Assembly: GCA_046727175.1 (NCBI GenBank)
Contig: JBKPCD010000252.1
Span: forward strand, 1 to 18,890
From: JBKPCD01 sp046727175
Lineage (GTDB): Bacteria > Acidobacteriota > Vicinamibacteria > Vicinamibacterales > 2-12-FULL-66-21
Length of the DNA stretch: 18,890 bases
Reading direction: 5' to 3'
The stretch's first letter is position 1. Each line of letters starts with the position of its first letter. A model generated the notes under the pieces. It saw only the letters and a list, made by a program, of their open reading frames with translations. It was not told the DNA's origin and made no database searches. This document shows positions 13,677 through 18,890 of the stretch, in pieces. The translations under genes were made by a program, and so were the position numbers.

Positions 13677-13702
13677 CGAGAAATGATACAGTCGGCTGAC
13701 CC
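13677..13702. promoter_or_regulatory. Short divergent promoter region
   Basis: The 26-bp gap holds overlapping -10-like boxes. TACAGT (13687-13692) lies 10 nt before the M20 peptidase ATG on the plus strand. TATCAT (13688-13683) lies 6 nt before the SDR ATG on the minus strand. There is no room for a Shine-Dalgarno plus leader on the SDR side. Neither side shows a clear -35. Confidence 0.4.
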
Positions 13703-14833
13703 ATGGACCGTTGCATTTCGCTCTTGCGTGATCTCGTCGCGATCGATTCCGTCAATCCATCCCTGGTCGCGGGCGCAGCGGGCGAGAAGGCGATAGCCGA
13801 AGCGATCGCCGATCGCCTGAAACGAATAGGCCTCGACGTGCACGTCCAGCAGGTCGCGCCAGACCGTCCCAACGTCATCGCCGTCCTCGACGGACGGCAG
13901 CCCGGGCGTTCGCTGATGTTCTGCGGTCACATCGATACCGTGGGCGTCGAGGGCATGAGTGCTCCCTTCGATCCTCAGCAGCGCGACGGCCGGTTGTACG
14001 GGCGCGGCTCGCAGGACATGAAGGGGGGTGTCGCTGCCATGATCGATGCCGCGCGCCTTGCCGCCGAAAGCGTCTTCCGTAAAGGCAGGTTGATCGTTGC
14101 GGCAGTCGTCGACGAGGAGTATGCGAGCGTCGGCGCCGATGCGCTGGTGCGCGACTGGAAAGCCGATGGCGCCGTGGTCACGGAGCCGACGGATCTGCAA
14201 GTCGCGGTCGGGCACAAGGGGTTTGCGTGGGTTCACGTGGAAACGCGCGGCAGGGCGGCGCACGGAAGCCGGCCCACGGACGGCCGCGACGCGATTTTCC
14301 GAATGGGACGCGTGTTGCAGCGTCTCGAAGCGCTCGATCGCACGCTGCAGTCCCGTCCTCCGCATCGCCTGCTTGGAACGGCGTCGCTGCACGCATCCCT
14401 GATCGATGGGGGGCGCGAGTTGAGCAGCTATCCGGACAGATGCCGCCTGCAGATGGAGCGGAGGACGCTGCCCGGAGAGACCGACGGTCACGTGGCCGAC
14501 GAAGTCGCCGCGATTCTGCATGCGCTGCGTGCGGAGGACCCGGAATTCGAGGCGTCGTCACGCTTCACGTTCGGACGTCCGCCGTACGAGCTTGCGCCGG
14601 ATCACGTTTTGCCGACCGCACTCGCCGCGTCCGCTGCGAAGTGCGGCAGCGCGACGACGATCGTGGGTATGAGCTTCTGGACCGACGCGGCAGTCTTGGG
14701 CGGGGCGGGAATTCCTTCCGTGTTATTCGGGCCGGGCGGCGGCGGACTTCACAGCCTCGAGGAGTACGTCAACGTCGCCGATGTCGTGACCTGCCGCGAC
14801 GCGCTCGCCCGCCTTGCACTCGAGTGGTGCTAA
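13703..14833 (+). CDS. M20-family metallopeptidase (ArgE/DapE/CPG2-like)
   Basis: 376 residues. A zinc-dependent amidohydrolase of the M20 clan. Candidate metal ligands and catalytic residues are His76 and Asp78 (CGHIDTV), Asp105 (GRGSQDMKGG), Glu138/Glu139 (VDEEYASVGA), Glu161 (VTEPTD) and His350 (GGGLHSLEEYV). The dimerisation domain starts at about 170 with VGHKGFAWVHVETRGRAAHGS. The closest functional types are acetylornithine deacetylase and succinyl-diaminopimelate desuccinylase, but no neighbouring gene of either pathway exists here, so the substrate is left open. The last two codons and stop are contributed by a unit of the 9-bp repeat array. Confidence 0.93.
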   Translation: MDRCISLLRDLVAIDSVNPSLVAGAAGEKAIAEAIADRLKRIGLDVHVQQVAPDRPNVIAVLDGRQPGRSLMFCGHIDTVGVEGMSAPFDPQQRDGRLYGRGSQDMKGGVAAMIDAARLAAESVFRKGRLIVAAVVDEEYASVGADALVRDWKADGAVVTEPTDLQVAVGHKGFAWVHVETRGRAAHGSRPTDGRDAIFRMGRVLQRLEALDRTLQSRPPHRLLGTASLHASLIDGGRELSSYPDRCRLQMERRTLPGETDGHVADEVAAILHALRAEDPEFEASSRFTFGRPPYELAPDHVLPTALAASAAKCGSATTIVGMSFWTDAAVLGGAGIPSVLFGPGGGGLHSLEEYVNVADVVTCRDALARLALEWC

Positions 14834-14980
14834 AGAAGGTGCTGAGGGTGCTAAGGGTGCTGACGGTGCTAAAGTGCCGTGCTGAAGGTGCTGAACGTGC
14901 TAAAGGTGCTAAAGGTGCGGCGCGCACCTCCGCACCTTCAGCACCCTTAGCACTTTAGCGCCCTCAGCACCTTTTCAGCA
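14826..14980. repeat. 9-bp degenerate repeat array folded as a large palindrome between convergent genes
   Basis: The left half has about nine copies or part copies of GGTGCTRAN (14826-14919). The right half has the inverse, NTYAGCACC (14923-14980). The centre is GGTGCG-GCG-CGCACC (14914-14928). The outermost unit supplies the stop codon of the M20 gene, and the right arm encodes the last residues and stop of the zinc-ribbon-like gene. RNA from either side could fold into a long hairpin, so it may serve as a two-way terminator. Confidence 0.85.
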
Positions 14981-15239
14981 GGTGACGGTGCGCGTCCCCC
15001 TCGTACCGCAGCCGCGGACCGCGTCCGCTGATTTCCCAACCGGGGGTGTCGAAGCCACACGACGTGCAGCGCATCATGACGCGGTTTCGCTCGAAGTGCA
15101 GGACCGAATCGTGCCCGCTGACGCCGCACAACACCTGCGACAGGCGGGTCATGGCACGCGCGACCACGCTCTCGTCAGCCGGCGCGTTCTGCGTTCGTTC
15201 CGAGGTCGCAGCGAGTTGCTGAGGATAATTGGTCACCAT
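14964..15239 (-). CDS. Small zinc-ribbon-like protein, unknown function
   Basis: 91 residues from the ATG at 15239. The N-terminal 40 residues are polar. The C-terminal part has a likely metal site, LCGVSGHDSVLHF followed by MMRCTSCGFDTPGWE: a Cys and His in CxxxGH, then CxxC. This looks like the many small zinc ribbons of unknown role. GGGAG, 6 nt before the ATG, is a good Shine-Dalgarno, but it sits inside a hairpin. The ORF could start further upstream; that region reads as leader RNA. The C-terminal HLLKRC lies in the 9-bp repeat array. Confidence 0.7.
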   Translation of the reverse strand: MVTNYPQQLAATSERTQNAPADESVVARAMTRLSQVLCGVSGHDSVLHFERNRVMMRCTSCGFDTPGWEISGRGPRLRYEGDAHRHLLKRC

Positions 15240-15392
15240 GGGAGTCTCCCTGAGCCTCTCTGTAGGACGCCGCACGCGGTGCGGCCGTTTCCCTGCCTCC
15301 AACCTGGACCGAGGGCTTTCGCCCTACCGGCCCCCCGATCCCACGCAACCGGGCACGAAACGCGTTGTGCGGGGGCGCGCCGCTTGCGCGCC
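15240..15392 (-). ncRNA. Structured 5' leader of the zinc-ribbon gene (candidate cis-regulatory RNA)
   Basis: Read on the minus strand, the 150 nt before the ATG can form at least four hairpins: GGCGCGC/GCGCGCC with a 5-nt loop (15374-15392); AGGGC-GAAA-GCCCT with a GNRA tetraloop (15312-15325); GCCGCAC-CGC-GTGCGGC (15269-15285); and GGGA-GAC-TCCC (15240-15250). The last contains the Shine-Dalgarno and abuts the start codon. The GNRA loop exists only on this strand. I do not recognise a known riboswitch class. Base-pairing is seen in sequence; regulation is inferred. Confidence 0.45.
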
Positions 15393-15571
15393 TGCCCTGC
15401 TATGCGGGATGTGGCGCTCATCCATCGACGCGGCGTTCGAGGCAGCAAAACATCAAGAGATGTGCCAAGGGACGGCGAATATTGTCATGTTCAGCCGAAA
15501 CATCGACTTAGGGATCGGTGCCGATGAGCTGTAGTCGGGTCCCTGCCGGAATCCCCCCGACGTGCGGCGTC
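15393..15571. other. Intergenic stretch with dyads, no gene recognised
   Basis: No convincing coding frame or RNA family. It holds small inverted repeats: ATCGG-TG-CCGAT (15514-15525) and GTCGGG/CCCGAC (15534-15561). A plus-strand frame through 15229-15534 has no Shine-Dalgarno and no recognisable protein, and it runs antisense to the leader. The stretch may be the 3' UTR of the proline dehydrogenase operon or part of the upstream leader. Confidence 0.4.
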
Positions 15572-15590
15572 AAAACTGCTCGCGGAGCAA
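15572..15590 (-). terminator. Intrinsic terminator of the IDH-PlsB-proline dehydrogenase operon
   Basis: Six bases after the proline dehydrogenase stop, TTGCTC-CGC-GAGCAG forms a short stem (one G-T pair), followed by TTTT on the minus strand. Confidence 0.55.
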
Positions 15591-15595
15591 GACTT

Positions 15596-16528
15596 TTACC
15601 TGTCCCGCACCAGACTTCTCATAACAGATCCGATATTCGTTGGGCGCTCGCCGATACGACGCATCAAGTAGGGAAACCACTCGCGGCCGAACGGGACGTA
15701 TACGCGAACGCGGAATCCTTCGGAAACCAGCGACATCTGGAGATCGCGACGGATGCCGTAGAGCATCTGGAACTCGAAGCACGTGGGCGAGGTACCGTGG
15801 CTCACGGCGAACGCGCGCGTTGCGGCGATCATCTCGGGATCGTGCGTCGCAATGGCCGGGTACACGCCGCCTTTCAACAGGAGTTTCATGATGCCCACGA
15901 ACGCCGCGTTGACCTCGTCAGACGATCGGTACGCCGCGCTGACCGATTCCCTGAATGCTCCTTTGACGAGCCGCACGCGCGCACCGAGCTGATTCATCCG
16001 CTCGGCGTCTGCAGCGCTGCGACGCAGGTGCGCCTGCAGCACAATCCCGGCGTTGCGATAACCCTGCTGCCAGATCGTCTCGAAGGCTTCGAGCGTGACC
16101 TGCACGCACGAGTAGTCCTCCATGTCGATGCGGACGAAGAACTCGTGTGCCGAAGCCGCATCGAGAATCCGCCGAAGATTGTCGACGCAGGTCGCGCGGT
16201 CGACCCTCAACCCGAGTTGCAGCGGTGACAGTGACAGGTTCCGTTCGATCCCGGATGCGGCGATTGGATCGATGAGCGCTGCGAGCGCGCGCGTCGCGCG
16301 ATCGGCTTCCGCCATCGTCGCGACTGGTGCCTCGAGGTAGTGGAGCGTCTCGGTCAGGCCGGCAGCCTCGATGGCGCGCGCGGCCGCGATGGCTTCCTCG
16401 AGCGATTCCCCTGCGACGAAGCGCCTGGCAAAGCCGTTCGGACGCATGCCGTACGGCGCGGCCAGCTGTTTGAGTCTCTGGCTGCGGGCAATGGCGTCGA
16501 AGAACGCCTTTGCAGCACGATCGAACAT
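15596..16528 (-). CDS. Proline dehydrogenase (monofunctional, PutA-type barrel)
   Basis: 310 residues, the usual size of a stand-alone bacterial proline dehydrogenase. FAD-dependent oxidation of proline to pyrroline-5-carboxylate at the membrane. Motifs of the beta-alpha barrel are present: VRIDMEDYSC, GIVLQAHLRRS, RVRLVKGAFRE, PAIATHD, FEFQMLYGIR, and the C-terminal substrate motif RVYVPFGREWFPYLMRRIGE. No pyrroline-5-carboxylate dehydrogenase gene is adjacent. The ATG overlaps the stop of the PlsB-type gene by one base (TGATG), which indicates translational coupling. A terminator follows. Confidence 0.95.
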   Translation of the reverse strand: MFDRAAKAFFDAIARSQRLKQLAAPYGMRPNGFARRFVAGESLEEAIAAARAIEAAGLTETLHYLEAPVATMAEADRATRALAALIDPIAASGIERNLSLSPLQLGLRVDRATCVDNLRRILDAASAHEFFVRIDMEDYSCVQVTLEAFETIWQQGYRNAGIVLQAHLRRSAADAERMNQLGARVRLVKGAFRESVSAAYRSSDEVNAAFVGIMKLLLKGGVYPAIATHDPEMIAATRAFAVSHGTSPTCFEFQMLYGIRRDLQMSLVSEGFRVRVYVPFGREWFPYLMRRIGERPTNIGSVMRSLVRDR

Positions 16529-17658
16529 CAGTGCGTGCGAGGTGACCGTCGCGGGGCGGTGAGCAGGTGCTGAAGCGTACGGGCGTAGTAGCGCAGCACG
16601 GTGCGCTCGCGCACGCGGAAACGTCCTCCGCGTTCCACGTGAATGACGTTACGAGCCTCGAGCTGACCTGCGGCCTGTTCGACGGCGTCGCGTCCAGACG
16701 TGATGTCGAGGTTCCCGCCAGCGTTGCGCGCGGTCTCGATGATCGCGTCGGCACGCACCTCCAGATCGCGGCGTGCGATTGACGGGCGCATCGCTGCAGC
16801 AACGATCGCCGTTGGAAGGACTTTGTACAAGCGGCCGATGGTATCTCGGATCTGATACGCGAGCGCCATCACGTCGCGCCGCGAGTCCGGGTCGCAGCCG
16901 CTCAGCGGAATCGGCGCGCCGAAGGTGATGAAGGCGCGCGATTGATAGCCGACGGCGTACCGCACCATCTCGGCAACTTCGCGCGCGAATGGCCGCTGCC
17001 GGCGCTTGGCGCCCTGGTGCGCGAGGATGTGGTCCTCGAGCACGACGTCGTAGGCCACGGCCATCGGCAGGATTGTCGCCGTGGCTTCTGCCTGCATGGC
17101 GGCGTGCAGCAGCCCGGTCTTGGGCGGCTTGAGCTCTCCCGAATAGCTCCGCCCACCCTCGATGTAGAACATCAGGTCGTGCCGCTGCAGGAGCTCGGCG
17201 ACGTACGCCTTGAGGGTCACCAGGTACGCCGGGTCCTTGGTGTTGCGTCGGATTGGAATCGCACCCGTCACGTGGCGATGGAGCAGACCGAGAGGACCGC
17301 CGAACAGGTTGATGCCTGCCGCAATCACGGGGGGACGGATGCCGTTGTCGTCGAGCACGAGCGGCTCCACGAGGTAATCGAGGTGGCTCTTGTGATCGGA
17401 GATGTAGATCGTTCGTCCTGCCTCGGTCACGCGGCGCGCGGTCGCGACCTCTTCTTCGATTCGTTCGATCTTGCGGAGGATGGGATAGAGAGGGTGTTTG
17501 AGCGCGCGGTAGATGGGATACCGCTGCGTCGTTCGGAGCTCGTCGAGGTACGCCTGGATGCGCTCGCGCGCTTCGAGCTCCGACTGCCCGTGACCGCCCC
17601 GCAGGTAACGCGCCACGTCTTCGCGCGCGAGCACTGCCTGAGTGATGTCGTCGAGCAT
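16528..17658 (-). CDS. PlsB-type glycerol-3-phosphate acyltransferase
   Basis: 376 residues. Transfers an acyl chain to glycerol-3-phosphate (sn-1) at the membrane. Acyltransferase blocks are in order: SDHKSHLDYL (HX4D), GINLFGGPLG, GAIPIRRN, FYIEGGRSYSG and ILPMAVAYD. The Glu-Gly-Gly-Arg and IPIRR blocks resemble PlsB/GPAT rather than PlsC. It is much shorter than E. coli PlsB (about 800 residues) and lacks the large flanking regions. No clear membrane helix is seen. The ATG at 17658 has TATAGT 9 nt upstream but no Shine-Dalgarno. It lies 45 bp after the isocitrate dehydrogenase stop and overlaps proline dehydrogenase by 1 nt. Confidence 0.88.
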   Translation of the reverse strand: MLDDITQAVLAREDVARYLRGGHGQSELEARERIQAYLDELRTTQRYPIYRALKHPLYPILRKIERIEEEVATARRVTEAGRTIYISDHKSHLDYLVEPLVLDDNGIRPPVIAAGINLFGGPLGLLHRHVTGAIPIRRNTKDPAYLVTLKAYVAELLQRHDLMFYIEGGRSYSGELKPPKTGLLHAAMQAEATATILPMAVAYDVVLEDHILAHQGAKRRQRPFAREVAEMVRYAVGYQSRAFITFGAPIPLSGCDPDSRRDVMALAYQIRDTIGRLYKVLPTAIVAAAMRPSIARRDLEVRADAIIETARNAGGNLDITSGRDAVEQAAGQLEARNVIHVERGGRFRVRERTVLRYYARTLQHLLTAPRRSPRTH

Positions 17659-17667
17659 CCCGGTCGA

Positions 17668-17673
17668 ACTATA
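17668..17673 (-). promoter_or_regulatory. Candidate -10 box of the PlsB-type gene
   Basis: TATAGT on the minus strand ends 9 nt before the ATG at 17658, after an A/T-rich run. No clear -35. It would give the acyltransferase and proline dehydrogenase genes a promoter separate from that of isocitrate dehydrogenase. Confidence 0.4.
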
Positions 17674-17703
17674 ACAAAAAATTGGTCCTTCGCTACCGGC
17701 GTC

Positions 17704-18708
17704 TTACTGCTCCAGCTCCCGACAGATCGCGTCGGTGAATTCAGTCGTCGATGCCTGACCGCCCAGGTCACGGGTGCGGACGCGCCCCTCGGTCAGGACC
17801 CTGGACAACGCGGCGCGGATCCGTTCGGCGCGCGCCCGCTCGCCGATGTGGTCCAGCATCATCAGCGCCGAGAGCAGCAGCGCGGTCGGGTTCGCGAGGT
17901 TCTTGTGTGCAATATCGGGGGCGCTGCCGTGAACCGCTTCGAAGACGGCGCAATCGCCTCCGACGTTCGCCCCCGGGACGACGCCGAGGCCGCCGACGAG
18001 GCCCGCGCAGAGGTCCGAGACGATGTCGCCGTAGAGATTCGGCAGCAGGAGCACGTCGAACTTCTCGGGATGCATCACGAGGTGCATGCACGCGGCGTCG
18101 ACAATACGCTCGTCGTAGCCGATCTCCGAGTACTGTCGCGAGACGGCGCGAGCGGACTCGAGGAAGAGACCGTCGCCGAGCTTCATGATGTTCGCTTTGT
18201 GGATCGCGGTGACACGCGTTCGTCCCGCTTCGCGTGCGTGCGTAAACGCGAAGTGCGCGATGCGCGTGGAGGCCTTTTCAGTGATGATTTTGAGGCTCTC
18301 GACCACACCGGGAACGACCTCGTGCTCCAGCCCCGAGTACAGATCCTCGGTGTTCTCGCGCACGATTACCAGATCGACCCCCTTGAAGCGGCTCTCGACA
18401 CCATCGACGTTCCGTACCGGCCTCAGGTTGGCGTACAGGCCGAGCGCCTTCCGCAGGCCGACGTTGACGCTCGTGAACCCTTCGGCAATTGGCGTCGTGA
18501 CGGGCCCCTTCAACGCAACCTTGTTGCGTCGAATCGACTCGAGCAGGTCGGCGGGTAGCGCCTGGCCGACACGCTTGAAGGCGACGACACCCGCATCGTG
18601 ACGGTCCCATTCGATGGCCGCGCCCGCCGCGGCCAGGACGCGAACAACCGCTGCCGTGACTTCCGGTCCGATTCCGTCGCCAGGGATCAGAGTGATCCTG
18701 TGAGACAT
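17704..18708 (-). CDS. NAD-type isocitrate dehydrogenase
   Basis: 334 residues. Oxidative decarboxylation of isocitrate to 2-oxoglutarate in the TCA cycle. LIPGDGIGPEV (7-17) is the family N-terminus. TSVNVGLRKALGLYANLRPV (79-98) carries the substrate Ser80, Asn82, Arg86 and Arg96, as in isocitrate dehydrogenases rather than isopropylmalate dehydrogenases. RENTEDLYSG (117-126), HKANIMKLGDGLF (170-182), with Lys171, and LPNLYGDIVSDLCAG (222-236) complete the site. HGSAPDIAHKN (260-270) with Asp265-Ile266 at the cofactor position favours NAD over NADP. It resembles mitochondrial IDH3-type and short bacterial NAD-IDH enzymes; homoisocitrate dehydrogenase is the main alternative. A heptamer array supplies its Shine-Dalgarno. 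Confidence 0.9.
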   Translation of the reverse strand: MSHRITLIPGDGIGPEVTAAVVRVLAAAGAAIEWDRHDAGVVAFKRVGQALPADLLESIRRNKVALKGPVTTPIAEGFTSVNVGLRKALGLYANLRPVRNVDGVESRFKGVDLVIVRENTEDLYSGLEHEVVPGVVESLKIITEKASTRIAHFAFTHAREAGRTRVTAIHKANIMKLGDGLFLESARAVSRQYSEIGYDERIVDAACMHLVMHPEKFDVLLLPNLYGDIVSDLCAGLVGGLGVVPGANVGGDCAVFEAVHGSAPDIAHKNLANPTALLLSALMMLDHIGERARAERIRAALSRVLTEGRVRTRDLGGQASTTEFTDAICRELEQ

Positions 18709-18710
18709 TG

Positions 18711-18749
18711 AATCCCTAATCCCTAATCCCTAATCCCTAATCCCTAATC
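18711..18749. repeat. AATCCCT heptamer tandem array at the isocitrate dehydrogenase start
   Basis: Five perfect AATCCCT units (18711-18745) plus a partial unit. On the minus strand these read AGGGATT, ending 2 nt before the ATG at 18708, so the last AGGGA acts as Shine-Dalgarno with 4-nt spacing. Confidence 0.95.
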
Positions 18750-18755
18750 GGTACG

Positions 18756-18890
18756 GTCCGGCGACCTGGGTAACACAATTGTCCGGCGACATGGGTAACA
18801 CTTTTCGGCCAGGAACCAAGCACACGGAGGTGCAATGCCCTGGCGAGAGAGGTCGCCCATGGACGAGCGAGTGCAATTCATCAGTGATTA
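18756..18890 (+). mobile_element. Left end of an IS481-family insertion sequence
   Basis: A 21-bp sequence occurs twice at a 25-bp period (18756-18776 and 18781-18801; core TCCGGCGAC, one base different), as expected for transposase-binding sites at an IS end. A short transposase-like reading frame follows at once. The element continues past the window, so the other end and target duplication cannot be checked. Confidence 0.7.
18835..18890 (+). CDS. IS481-like transposase, N-terminus only
   Basis: Only 18 complete codons are seen, starting MPWRERSPMDERVQFI. GGAGG lies 4 nt upstream of the ATG. The MPW...MDxR start is typical of IS481-family transposases whose leader holds a helix-turn-helix domain, but the DDE core is outside the window. 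It reads away from the isocitrate dehydrogenase gene, so its promoter and the IDH promoter are divergent. Confidence 0.65.
   Translation, partial: MPWRERSPMDERVQFISD

Noticed and set aside
14826..14980. CRISPR array
   Set aside because: Units are 9 bp, contiguous and without spacers, and no cas gene is present. The heptamer arrays fail for the same reason.
15240..15595. tRNA, RNase P, SRP, tmRNA or a named riboswitch
   Set aside because: I looked for conserved signatures such as GGAAG for SRP and the GEMM or cobalamin cores, and found none.
16942..18558. 538-codon plus-strand open frame
   Set aside because: It is antisense to the clear PlsB-type and isocitrate dehydrogenase genes. Its composition is the Arg/Asp/Glu-rich pattern of a complementary high-GC frame, with no recognisable domain.
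18711..18749. True telomere or linear-replicon end
   Set aside because: Only five units, with coding sequence on one side and an IS on the other. It is an internal array.

Overview
The window is a stretch of high-GC bacterial chromosome with ordinary housekeeping and accessory metabolic genes. Nothing in it is phage, plasmid or CRISPR. The best guess for the host is an Acidobacteriota bacterium, probably of the Vicinamibacteria type. This is inferred from an Oar/CarA-like TonB receptor with an N-terminal carboxypeptidase-regulatory domain behind a GntR-FCD regulator, a DAC-related sensor protein, an AMP-ligase/ACP/acyltransferase fusion, an IS481-type element, and intergenic 7-9 bp repeat arrays. 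No rRNA or marker gene confirms it.

Layout, left to right. (1) 1-2831, minus strand: glucokinase, then a GntR/FCD regulator directly coupled to a TonB-dependent receptor that runs off the left edge. This looks like a carbohydrate uptake and regulation block. (2) 2930-3805, plus: a MerR-type HTH fused to TPR repeats. (3) 3806-5588, minus: infA (IF-1, TTG start), a DEAD-box RNA helicase and a small four-cysteine protein, which form a translation/RNA operon. (4) 5739-8279, minus: an 846-residue fusion of acyl-CoA/acyl-ACP ligase, carrier domain and PlsC-like acyltransferase. (5) 8395-10742, plus: a DAC/DisA-like (probably DACNV-type) protein with a degenerate catalytic motif, then an extended SDR that lacks the YxxxK pair. 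(6) 10763-13676, minus: an outer-membrane beta-barrel protein, then (upstream) a CCA-adding/HD enzyme overlapped by a classical SDR. (7) 13703-14833, plus: an M20 metallopeptidase. (8) 14964-15239, minus: a small zinc-ribbon-like protein with a structured leader. (9) 15596-18708, minus: NAD-type isocitrate dehydrogenase, a PlsB-type acyltransferase and proline dehydrogenase. (10) 18756-end: the left end and first codons of an IS481-family insertion sequence.

The genes suggest sugar uptake and phosphorylation, membrane phospholipid synthesis (two separate acyltransferases), proline catabolism feeding the TCA cycle, and RNA/translation maintenance.

The most unusual signals are non-coding. First, a hairpin-rich leader at 15240-15392 can hide the Shine-Dalgarno of the zinc-ribbon gene. 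Second, several intergenic regions carry heptamer (or 9-mer) tandem arrays of unrelated sequence; one supplies the Shine-Dalgarno of the isocitrate dehydrogenase gene and another forms a large palindrome between convergent genes. Third, at least seven genes that head transcripts have a TANNNT box 6-10 nt before the start codon and no usable Shine-Dalgarno, the signature of leaderless transcription.
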